Assembly (NCBI GenBank): GCA_035286745.1
Contig: DATECU010000262.1
Coordinates: 1 to 6,229 of the forward strand
Direction of reading: 5' to 3'
Length of the DNA stretch: 6,229 bases
Source: DATECU01 sp035286745
Lineage (GTDB): Bacteria; Acidobacteriota; Vicinamibacteria; Fen-336
Part shown: positions 1 through 5,228 of the stretch, in pieces
How positions within the stretch are numbered: position 1 is the stretch's first letter
How the letters are laid out: the number at the start of each line of letters is the position of its first letter
The notes under the pieces: model-generated
Database searches by the model: none
Told to the model about the DNA's origin: nothing
The model's input: only the letters and a program-made list of their open reading frames with translations
Position numbers and translations under genes: made by a program

Positions 1-2
1 TC

Positions 3-269
3 CAGGCCGTGAGCTGGACCTGCATTCCAGCGGGAGGGGTCTCCTGCACGCCCGCCGGCTCGGGCAGCCTGAGCGACACGGTGAACCTGCCGAGTGGTGG
101 GAGCGCCACCTACACCGCGACCGGCCTCCTGGTCTACGGGACCATGCTGCCGATCTTCAACACCGCCACCGCGGCCTCGCCGCTCTTCGATCCGCTGCTG
201 GCCAACAACAGCTCGACCGCAACCACGCTGGTCGACCCGGATCTCATCTTCAAGGACGGATTCCAGTGA
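3..269 (+). CDS. DUF11-type secreted surface protein, C-terminal end only (5' partial)
   Basis: The reading frame enters from the left edge, so only the last 88 residues are visible. They look like the final repeat of a DUF11 (conserved extracellular beta-sandwich repeat) protein. A tryptophan-cysteine start (SWTCIP) is followed by a second cysteine (GVSCTP), a Gly/Ser turn with an SDTVNLPSGG segment, a TYTATG strand and an NTATAASP strand. An Asn-rich end (LLANNSSTATT) resembles the 'NN.A' close of DUF11 repeats. Such proteins are usually exported, large and built from tandem repeats, and they act in the envelope or outside the cell; the specific role is unknown. After the repeat comes a short tail, LVDPDLIFKDGFQ, then TGA. 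The same last ten residues end the next gene. A GTG at position 9 is in frame but lies inside the fold, so it is not the real start. The family call rests on pattern recognition of a fragment. Confidence 0.72.
   Translation, partial: QAVSWTCIPAGGVSCTPAGSGSLSDTVNLPSGGSATYTATGLLVYGTMLPIFNTATAASPLFDPLLANNSSTATTLVDPDLIFKDGFQ
243..267 (+). repeat. 25-bp direct repeat, copy 1 (end of DUF11 gene)
   Basis: The 25 bases encoding LIFKDGFQ plus the first stop-codon base are identical to 2003-2027. The codons just before (CCG GAT here, CCC GAC in the other copy) encode the same residues with different third bases, so the exact identity starts at the Leu codon. The stop codons also differ, TGA here and TAG in the other copy. 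Confidence 0.9.
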
Positions 270-276
270 CTCACTC

Positions 277-281
277 GGAGG
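277..281 (+). promoter_or_regulatory. Ribosome binding site GGAGG of the beta-helix gene
   Basis: GGAGG lies 5 bases before the ATG at 287 and only 2 bases before the in-frame ATG at 284, which favours 287 as the start. A GTG at 266 overlaps the upstream stop codon (GTGA) and has an AAGGA at 252-256, so a start there, seven residues longer, cannot be excluded. In every case the gene sits directly behind the preceding one, which suggests one transcript and perhaps translational coupling. Confidence 0.6.
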
Positions 282-286
282 TCATG

Positions 287-2029
287 ATGACGTTGTCGAA
301 GCGGAACGTAAGACGCGGCCAGTGCGGACCGCGGGTCCTGGCGGCGTTGGCCCTGTTCTCGCCGGCCGTGCCGGCGCTTGCCGCCACCTACTCGGTGGGA
401 CCGTCGGGCGACGGCTGCACCCACACCTCGCTCCAACTGGCGATCAACGCCGCGGTGGCCAACGCCTCGGGGCCGCACACCATCAAGCTCCGCACCGGCA
501 CCCTGGCCGAGCCCAACCCCATGGTCCTGCACAACCCGCTGGCGGACGTCACGATCGCCGGAGGGTACGCGACCTGCACCTCGAGCACGCCGACCACCAA
601 CGCGCGCACCACGATCGACGGCACCGGTGGGGCCGACGGCACCGTGATCGACGTCCGCTCCTCGACCTCTCCGGCGCGGGTGGTGACCCTCCAGCACATC
701 ACCATCACCGGAGGCACCGGTGAGCAGGGTCCCTTCGCCAACCCCGAAGGCGGCGGCCTCGAGCTGCGCGGCAACCTCACCGTGCGGCTGCAGAACGCGA
801 CCCGGGTGGAAGGCAACGCCACCCGCCGCGGTGGCGGCGCCCTGATGCAGGGAGGGCCGGGCTTCGTTACGCTGAGCCTGAACGGGGGATCCTCGATCAG
901 CGACAACGAGGTCACCAACGATGGCGGAGGCGTCTGGTGCTGGGATCTGGGCAAGGTCGTGATCGACGACGGCAGCGTTGAAGGGAACCGGGCGGGACGG
1001 CACGGAGGTGGGCTCTACCTCGGTAACCAATGCGGCCTCGAGGTGGCCCCGTTCGGAAACGGGGCGCGCCTGATCTCGTTCAACGAGGCCGGCTTGACCG
1101 AGCCGGGCGATGGAGGCGGGATCTACTCGGAGGCTTCCGATCAGTTCTTCGGTCCCTATCAGATCTACGTCGAGGCGCCGGCCAACTCACCCCTCTTCAT
1201 GATCGGGAACCAGGCCTCCCAGCGTGGTGGTGGGGCGTTCCTGAAGGGCACCGGCGGAGTCCGGATCCCGCTGCTCTTCGCAAACACGGCCTTCTTCAAC
1301 AACGTGGCTCCGACGGGTGCGGCCTTGCATGTCGAGGGAGCCGTCGATGTCTCGCTCACGGGGGACCCAGGATGCAGCGCGTTCGGGGGTTGCTCGCTTT
1401 GGAACGGCAACCAGGGCGGCAGCCTCATTCAGGCGAACGGGGTGGCCGTCCCGATCAAGCCGATCTTGCGGGCTCGGCGGTTGCGGCTGGCGGGCAACAC
1501 CGTCTTTTCGGTGCTCTGGGCTGACTCGGCCCAGCGCGTCGAGATCGACACCACGATCATCGATGGCAACGTCGACAACTCCAGCAACGGCTCCCTGCTG
1601 GTGAACGACTTCGGCGCGGAGCCGCTGCAGCTCTACTACTCGACGGTGACGGGCAACTCCCAGGCCCGCATGCTCAAGGCCGTTGGAAGCTCGATCGACG
1701 CCTTCGGGAGCATCATCTGGAACCCTGGGAGCCAGCTCGTCGGCAGTGGCAGCGTGTCGCACGGGTCCTGCCTGATTGCCCACGAGGCCGCAGGCGTTCC
1801 GGCCGGCGTGACGGTCGAGAACCCGCTCCTCGACTCGACCTTCACCCCCGCCGCCGCAGGCGCGATCGACGCTTGCGATAACCTGGCCTTCACGCCCCCG
1901 GCCGACTTCTACGGGCGGACCCGACCCATCGACATCCCCTGGGACCCCAACCACTTCGGAGCCTACGACCTCGGCGCCGTGGAGAAGCCCATTCCGCCCG
2001 ACCTCATCTTCAAGGACGGATTCCAGTAG
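287..2029 (+). CDS. Secreted right-handed parallel beta-helix protein with C-terminal LIFKDGFQ tag
   Basis: The product is 580 residues from the ATG at 287. Residues 1-32 form a Sec signal peptide: a basic N-region with K5, R6, R9, R10 and R16, a hydrophobic core, and a likely cleavage after PALA. The body is repetitive in the manner of pectate-lyase-like and polymorphic-outer-membrane-protein beta-helices. It has recurring Gly-Gly-Gly turns near residues 155, 182, 213, 240, 276 and 314 (for example EGGGLEL, HGGGLYL, DGGGIYS, RGGGAFL), each preceded by Asn-containing 'GN' or 'DN' turns. The end resembles the usual close of these proteins (AIDACDN, then FYGRTRPID and GAYDLGAVE), followed by a linker and PDLIFKDGFQ. 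No catalytic residues can be assigned, so it may be an adhesin, a structural surface protein or a carbohydrate-binding protein. It follows the DUF11 gene by 17 bases and is probably in its operon. Fold: fairly sure. Function: unknown. Confidence 0.82.
   Translation: MTLSKRNVRRGQCGPRVLAALALFSPAVPALAATYSVGPSGDGCTHTSLQLAINAAVANASGPHTIKLRTGTLAEPNPMVLHNPLADVTIAGGYATCTSSTPTTNARTTIDGTGGADGTVIDVRSSTSPARVVTLQHITITGGTGEQGPFANPEGGGLELRGNLTVRLQNATRVEGNATRRGGGALMQGGPGFVTLSLNGGSSISDNEVTNDGGGVWCWDLGKVVIDDGSVEGNRAGRHGGGLYLGNQCGLEVAPFGNGARLISFNEAGLTEPGDGGGIYSEASDQFFGPYQIYVEAPANSPLFMIGNQASQRGGGAFLKGTGGVRIPLLFANTAFFNNVAPTGAALHVEGAVDVSLTGDPGCSAFGGCSLWNGNQGGSLIQANGVAVPIKPILRARRLRLAGNTVFSVLWADSAQRVEIDTTIIDGNVDNSSNGSLLVNDFGAEPLQLYYSTVTGNSQARMLKAVGSSIDAFGSIIWNPGSQLVGSGSVSHGSCLIAHEAAGVPAGVTVENPLLDSTFTPAAAGAIDACDNLAFTPPADFYGRTRPIDIPWDPNHFGAYDLGAVEKPIPPDLIFKDGFQ
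2003..2027 (+). repeat. 25-bp direct repeat, copy 2 (end of beta-helix gene)
   Basis: Exact second copy of 243-267, in the same frame and at the same place, the extreme 3' end of the gene. The rest of the two visible proteins is not similar, so only the tag is shared. Confidence 0.9.
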
Positions 2030-2078
2030 GCGCGGCAGGACGACAGTCGACCGCTCACGGGCGACCTCCTCACCCTAT

Positions 2079-2105
2079 CCCTCTCCCCGCAAAGCGGGGA
2101 GAGGG
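2079..2105. terminator. Perfect palindrome between convergent genes: bidirectional terminator or dispersed repeat
   Basis: A 12-bp perfect stem (CCCTCTCCCCGC, loop AAA, GCGGGGAGAGGG) lies 50 bases after the beta-helix stop and 31 bases beyond the secG stop on the other strand. The position suits a shared terminator for the two convergent genes. No T-run follows on either strand, so it is not a classical Rho-independent terminator. Palindromes of the form CCCTCTCCCC...GGGGAGAGGG, often preceded by CTCACCCTA as here, are in my recollection common dispersed intergenic repeats in high-GC bacteria, so it may be one of those. The hairpin is certain; its role is not. Confidence 0.55.
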
Positions 2106-2136
2106 GAGTTGCCTGCGCGGCGCCTCCGGTGCGCGA

Positions 2137-2499
2137 CTACTTGGCGGCGGGTGAGGCGCCGGCGGGGGCCGGGACGGTGGTGACGGGCGCGGCCGGGGGA
2201 ACGGCGGCGGCCGGCGAGGCGGCGGGCGGCGCCGCGGGGACCTTGTCCAGGACCGAGCTGGACTTGGGTCGGAGCATCGAGAGGGCAAGGCAGGTCACAA
2301 CGAAGACGCCGGCCAGGATGGCGGTGGCCTTGGTCAGCACGTTCGCCGAACCCCGAGGACCGAAAGCGGCCTGGGTGCCGCCGCCCCCGAAGGCGCTCGC
2401 CAGATCCTGGCTCTTGCCCTGCTGCAAAAGCACCACGCCGATCAGGAAGAAGCAGGCCAGCAGGTGAAGCACGATGATCAGGTAGTAGGCGATGGTCAT
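2137..2499 (-). CDS. secG: Preprotein translocase subunit SecG
   Basis: SecG is the small accessory subunit of the SecYEG channel in the inner membrane and assists SecA-driven export. This 120-residue product shows the full family pattern. TM1 spans about residues 3-25. The conserved cytoplasmic loop has LLQQGK at 24-29 and the glycine run FGGGG at 37-41, followed by FGPRGS at 46-51 and LTKATA at 55-60. TM2 spans about 60-76. After RPK at 77-79 comes a tail to residue 120 made almost only of Ala, Pro, Val and Ser, a low-complexity extension often seen in SecG from high-GC organisms. The ATG at 2499 is preceded by AAGGA with 9-base spacing. secG often follows tpiA, but here the next gene upstream is the unrelated VWFA-related gene, 188 bases away, so it probably has its own promoter. 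Confidence 0.96.
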   Translation of the reverse strand: MTIAYYLIIVLHLLACFFLIGVVLLQQGKSQDLASAFGGGGTQAAFGPRGSANVLTKATAILAGVFVVTCLALSMLRPKSSSVLDKVPAAPPAASPAAAVPPAAPVTTVPAPAGASPAAK

Positions 2500-2508
2500 G
2501 GGGCGCTA

Positions 2509-2513
2509 TCCTT
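2509..2513 (-). promoter_or_regulatory. Ribosome binding site AAGGA of secG
   Basis: AAGGA on the - strand lies 9 bases before the secG ATG and fixes the start at 2499. Confidence 0.65.
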
Positions 2514-2521
2514 CAGGTCCA

Positions 2522-2549
2522 GCGTGGGGCAAGGGACTCGGCCCCACGC
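2522..2549 (-). promoter_or_regulatory. Hairpin in the secG leader
   Basis: A perfect 9-bp stem (GCGTGGGGC / GCCCCACGC) with a 10-base loop lies just upstream of the secG ribosome binding site. Read on the - strand it would fall at the start of the secG leader if the -10 box at 2559-2564 is used. No T-run follows it, so it is more likely an mRNA leader structure than an intrinsic terminator of the upstream gene. Its function is inferred only from position. Confidence 0.45.
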
Positions 2550-2558
2550 AAACAAGGG

Positions 2559-2564
2559 AGTATA
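2559..2564 (-). promoter_or_regulatory. Possible -10 box (TATACT) for secG
   Basis: TATACT on the - strand matches the sigma-70 -10 consensus at 5 of 6 positions and would give a leader of about 50 bases. No good -35 hexamer is seen 16-18 bases upstream. Just upstream, at 2574-2583, is a perfect 10-bp palindrome, GAGTGCACTC, which could be an operator. A 6-bp inverted repeat (GGGAGT at 2556-2561, ACTCCC at 2580-2585) also overlaps the box. Confidence 0.3.
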
Positions 2565-2645
2565 CACCAGTTCGAGTGCACTCCCGCCAGCGACGGCTCC
2601 CCCGCAGTTCCCCTCGCTCCACCCTTCGCTGCTCCCCTTCTCGTC

Positions 2646-2669
2646 CCTCTGCGCCTCCGCGCCTCTGTC
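2646..2669. repeat. Short octamer tandem repeat (about three units of CCTCTGCG)
   Basis: Three successive 8-base units, CCTCTGCG, CCTCCGCG and CCTCTGTC, lie in the pyrimidine-rich gap between the VWFA-related gene and secG. The flanks (2590-2687) are also strongly C/T rich on this strand. No ORF or RNA gene is recognisable here. Confidence 0.6.
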
Positions 2670-2687
2670 GTCTCCCCTCGTCGTCGA

Positions 2688-4808
2688 CTACTGCACCGTG
2701 AAGGGCTCCTTCACCTCCAGCGCCTTGCCGCTGACCTCGTCCTTCACCGAAAGCACCATCTCGTAGGGCCCGGGGGCGGCGCCCTCCAGGCGGAAGCCCA
2801 CCAGGCGGGACAGCTTACCCAGAGAGGTGGGCATGATGGCCGTTGGGGGCTGCTCCGCCAGCGCGGTCCCGTCGCTTCCCCGGACCACGTAGCCGGCGGT
2901 GACTTTGGGCAGGTTGGTGGCCTTGTCTTTGGCCGCTCCGTAGACCTCGAACTGGGCGTAGAGCACGGCCCCGCTGGGGAAGGTCCGTCGGGCCACCACG
3001 GCGGGCCGGGGAGCGGCCGGTTTGCCGTCCGCTCCGCCCTCCGGCGGGTGGAGGGTGTCGGTGATCACCAGGCTGGAGGTCCGCAGTTGGCTGAGGTCGG
3101 GCACTTCGAAGTCATGGATGACCGTGCCCAGGCGCCCGTTGTTCTTGTCGCGCACCACGATCTTGGCCTGATAGCCGCCGGGGGCCAGTTCGAAGTCGCG
3201 GCTGATCGGGAACCAGCTCTGTTCGAGCTTCGCCTTGGTGGCGGGCAGGAGCTTCATGTCGACCTTCTGGTCGTAACAGAAGTACTCCCCGGTTTCCCGG
3301 TGGGCCACCACCAGCAGGAACTCGATGGTGTCCAAGAAGCGTCCGCCTTCCTCCACGAAGCCGAACCGCGAGACATCCACGTCGGTGGTGACCACCACCC
3401 CGGCCTTGCCCAGAAGCGTCTCCGCGAAGACGTTGGCGGTCAATCGCAGCGGGACGTCCTGCTCCTCGAAGGGGGAATCCAGGGCCGCCTGGATGGCGGG
3501 ATCGGACCCCGTCGGGGCCTTCTTCTCCGCGGCCTTGCCCCCCTCCAGGGGAGCGAAGTAGCCCTTGCGGGCGCGCACGCTCAGGCCCTTGCGGTTGACG
3601 CGGAGGGCGATCTTGCGGAAGCGCCCGTCGGCCTTGACGTTCTGCGGTGCATAACCAATGAGGTAGTAGGCCCGGGAGTCGTCGGCGATCTTCTGAATGC
3701 CCTTGCCCAGGTCGTTGGTGTTGGCGACCGTGAAGCCGCCGCTGTCGGAGGCGATCGACTCGGCCCCGGCGGCCGCCTCCAGCGCATCGCCGAAGGTGGA
3801 GCCGATGTCCTGCTCGGGCAGCGCGGGCCCGAATTCGGCGCCCTGGAAGTTGGAGGCGCCGTCAAGGCCCTTGGTGTTCAGGAAGTAGATGGCCACGTTG
3901 GCCCGGCGCGAGGCCTGCACCACCTGCTTGAACTCGTCCAGGTTGGGGTCGAAGATGAACCCCTCCGACACCAGGATCATGGACTTGCGGCCGCGGGTGG
4001 TGGCGAGCGACTGCAAGACCCGTTCGACGATGCCGAGCGTGATGCGGTTCTTGGAGGAGGCCTGGTAGTAGACCTCCTGAGCCCGGCCCCGCACCAGCGG
4101 ATCGCCGTCCATGCTAGGGTTCTGCGCGCTGTCGCGCCCGGAGCGCACATTGACGCCGTAGGCGTCGTAGCGCCGGCTCACCCGCTGTTCGACGTCCTGA
4201 TCCCGGTAGACGTGGATCCTCATCGCCTCGTAGTCGGTCAGGCGATCCGGGGAGCGGTCGGGGATCTGGCGGCCGTCCAGGCGCTTCAGAAGGGCAAGCA
4301 GCTCCTCGCGGCCGGCTTCCATTCGCGTGCTCCACCAGGCCGCGCCACCGGTGGCCAGAAGGGTGACCCGATCCCCCTCGCGGACCCCGGTCTTCAGGAA
4401 CTCGGCCACCGCGATCTTGGCCCGCCGAGCCTGGAAGGTGGTGAGGTGGATGTCGTCGAAGACGATGACGAAGGATCGGCCGGTCTGGGCCTCCCGGCTG
4501 GTGTTGGTCGAGACCCGAGGCTTGGGTGGCGGCGACGCCTGGGGTTTGTCGGGGAGCTGCACCGCCTCGAAGCTGACGATGCTCTGGGCCTGCCCGTCCT
4601 CCAGCACCGTGAAGTCCGCCTGCTTGAGGTCGGTGACCGGGGTTCCCTTCTTGTCCTTGACCACAGCGTCCACGACCACCAGCTCGACCTGCGTGGGGAA
4701 GGACGGCGTGGCGCCGGGAGAGGGCGAGGGGCTGGGCTTGGCCTGAGCGGTGACGATCGACGGAAGTGCCGTGAGCAACGCGAGGAGAAGGCAGGGTTTG
4801 GTGTTCAT
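2688..4808 (-). CDS. Secreted VWFA-related domain protein (acidobacterial type, TIGR03436-like)
   Basis: The product is 706 residues from the ATG at 4808. Residues 1-23 are a Sec signal peptide (MNTKP, a Leu-rich core, likely cleavage after TAQA), followed by a Pro/Ser linker. Residues 41-81 carry the family's N-terminal signature: VELVVVDAVVKDKKG, TDLKQADF, then VLEDG and SFE. The von Willebrand factor A-like domain follows. Its first strand is FVIVFDDIHLT at 113-123, where the MIDAS motif DxSxS is not intact. Then come GDRVTLLAT (144-152), RGRKSMILVSEGF (272-284) and AIYFLNTKG (306-314). YYLIGYAP (381-388) and RFRKIALRVNRKG to RKGYFAP (396-419) close the family core. Residues 450-706 look like beta-rich domains. 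A GTG at 4817 lies within the ribosome binding region of the ATG and is unlikely to be the start. The family is secreted and of unknown function; binding of proteins or other surfaces is a guess from the fold. secG lies downstream on the same strand. Confidence 0.9.
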   Translation of the reverse strand: MNTKPCLLLALLTALPSIVTAQAKPSPSPSPGATPSFPTQVELVVVDAVVKDKKGTPVTDLKQADFTVLEDGQAQSIVSFEAVQLPDKPQASPPPKPRVSTNTSREAQTGRSFVIVFDDIHLTTFQARRAKIAVAEFLKTGVREGDRVTLLATGGAAWWSTRMEAGREELLALLKRLDGRQIPDRSPDRLTDYEAMRIHVYRDQDVEQRVSRRYDAYGVNVRSGRDSAQNPSMDGDPLVRGRAQEVYYQASSKNRITLGIVERVLQSLATTRGRKSMILVSEGFIFDPNLDEFKQVVQASRRANVAIYFLNTKGLDGASNFQGAEFGPALPEQDIGSTFGDALEAAAGAESIASDSGGFTVANTNDLGKGIQKIADDSRAYYLIGYAPQNVKADGRFRKIALRVNRKGLSVRARKGYFAPLEGGKAAEKKAPTGSDPAIQAALDSPFEEQDVPLRLTANVFAETLLGKAGVVVTTDVDVSRFGFVEEGGRFLDTIEFLLVVAHRETGEYFCYDQKVDMKLLPATKAKLEQSWFPISRDFELAPGGYQAKIVVRDKNNGRLGTVIHDFEVPDLSQLRTSSLVITDTLHPPEGGADGKPAAPRPAVVARRTFPSGAVLYAQFEVYGAAKDKATNLPKVTAGYVVRGSDGTALAEQPPTAIMPTSLGKLSRLVGFRLEGAAPGPYEMVLSVKDEVSGKALEVKEPFTVQ

Positions 4809-4811
4809 GAG

Positions 4812-4815
4812 CCTC
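4812..4815 (-). promoter_or_regulatory. Ribosome binding site GAGG of the VWFA-related gene
   Basis: GAGG on the - strand lies 3 bases before the ATG at 4808, a short spacing. The upstream GTG at 4817 has no purine-rich site before it, so the ATG is preferred. A TTGACG hexamer on the - strand at 4876-4881 resembles a -35 box but has no matching -10 box. Confidence 0.45.
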
Positions 4816-4909
4816 ACTTGGGATAGGACGCGGAAGCCGCGGACACGGACGGCGACCCCAACCGCTCCATTTTGGCGTCAAGGCCGCGAACGGCGCAAGC
4901 GGGCGAACG

Positions 4910-4937
4910 CAGCAGTCAGCTTTCAGCAATCAGCTGT
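4910..4937. repeat. Left heptad array, CAGCNNN x4
   Basis: Four consecutive 7-base units begin with CAGC and vary in the last three bases (AGT, TTT, AAT, TGT). It is the reverse-complement type of the right array at 5147-5181. Confidence 0.8.
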
Positions 4938-4991
4938 TCTTTCTACTACTCCCGAGAATCGTCGCGGCGCGCGAAGAAGTCCGTGGTTTCT

Positions 4992-5016
4992 CGACTCTGA
5001 ACTCTCGACTCTCGAC
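4992..5016. repeat. Central heptad array, CGACTCT x3.5
   Basis: Successive units are CGACTCT, GAACTCT, CGACTCT and a partial CGAC. The period is 7 bases, as in the flanking arrays, but the unit is unrelated. Confidence 0.8.
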
Positions 5017-5054
5017 GCGCGGCTTCGCCGCTTTCGGTTGCGGCGGAGCCGCGC
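5017..5054. repeat. Large imperfect palindrome, 15-bp stem and 8-base loop
   Basis: GCGCGGCTTCGCCGC (5017-5031) pairs with GCGGCGGAGCCGCGC (5040-5054) with one G-T wobble, around the loop TTTCGGTT. It follows the central heptad array directly. No T-run follows, and the position between divergent genes makes a terminator role unlikely. It may be the core of a dispersed palindromic repeat or a small structured transcript. Confidence 0.7.
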
Positions 5055-5146
5055 TACGAGCAACGGACAACCAAGCGAGCGCTGCCTGGGGACCGCAACG
5101 AAACCATGGCAACCTGACGCTGTCGAACCTCTCTCCGCCTGCCGTA

Positions 5147-5181
5147 GCTGACTGCTGATCGCTGTCTGCTGACCGCTGTCC
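5147..5181. repeat. Right heptad array, GCTGNNN x5
   Basis: Five consecutive 7-base units begin with GCTG and vary in the last three bases (ACT, ATC, TCT, ACC, TCC). Inverted relative to the left array, it lies 47 bases before the GAF gene's ATG. Confidence 0.85.
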
Positions 5182-5228
5182 CCTCGCCTCGCCGATCTCC
5201 TTGCGGCCGGGGGTTGCTTTTTGTTCTA

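Larger units (their letters stand above)
4809..5228. other. 420-bp divergent intergenic region, no gene recognised, rich in short repeats
   Basis: This lies between two divergently transcribed genes and must hold both promoters. I see no credible coding sequence: the short open frames crossing it translate the repeats themselves or low-complexity residues. No tRNA or known RNA family is evident. It contains two arrays of 7-base repeats in opposite orientation (4910-4937 and 5147-5181), a third array of a different 7-base unit (4992-5016) and a strong hairpin (5017-5054). The arrays include an exact 11-bp inverted repeat, AGCAGTCAGCT at 4911-4921 and its complement at 5146-5156. No flanking target duplication or transposase was seen. 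Confidence 0.75.

Noticed and set aside
134..1030. Open frame of 298 codons on the - strand opposite the DUF11 and beta-helix genes
   Set aside because: It spans the junction of two real genes, and its product is Arg/Gly/Val rich without a domain.
2522..2549. Intrinsic terminator of the VWFA-related gene
   Set aside because: It lies about 140 bases beyond that gene's stop, has no T-run on the - strand, and is next to the secG ribosome binding site, so a leader hairpin fits better.
2568..2590. tRNA-like fragment (GTTCGAGT resembles a T-loop)
   Set aside because: No acceptor, D or anticodon stems can be built around it; it is part of a simple palindrome upstream of secG.
4815..4817. GTG start for the VWFA-related gene
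   Set aside because: It lies at the edge of the ribosome binding site of the ATG at 4808, has no site of its own, and would add three residues before a complete signal peptide.
3048..4826. Long open frame (592 codons) on the + strand opposite the VWFA-related gene
   Set aside because: It is a shadow produced by GC-biased third positions of the opposite gene. Its translation is low-complexity (Gly, Val, Leu, Asp, His rich) with no recognisable domain, while the opposite strand has a signal peptide and clear family motifs.
4930..5112. Small open frame of 60 codons on the - strand in the divergent intergenic region
   Set aside because: Its residues RVESREFRVE are simply the translation of the CGACTCT heptad array. 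No supporting ribosome binding site or domain was seen.
4910..5181. CRISPR array
   Set aside because: Units are 7 bases with no spacers of regular length, and no cas genes are present.
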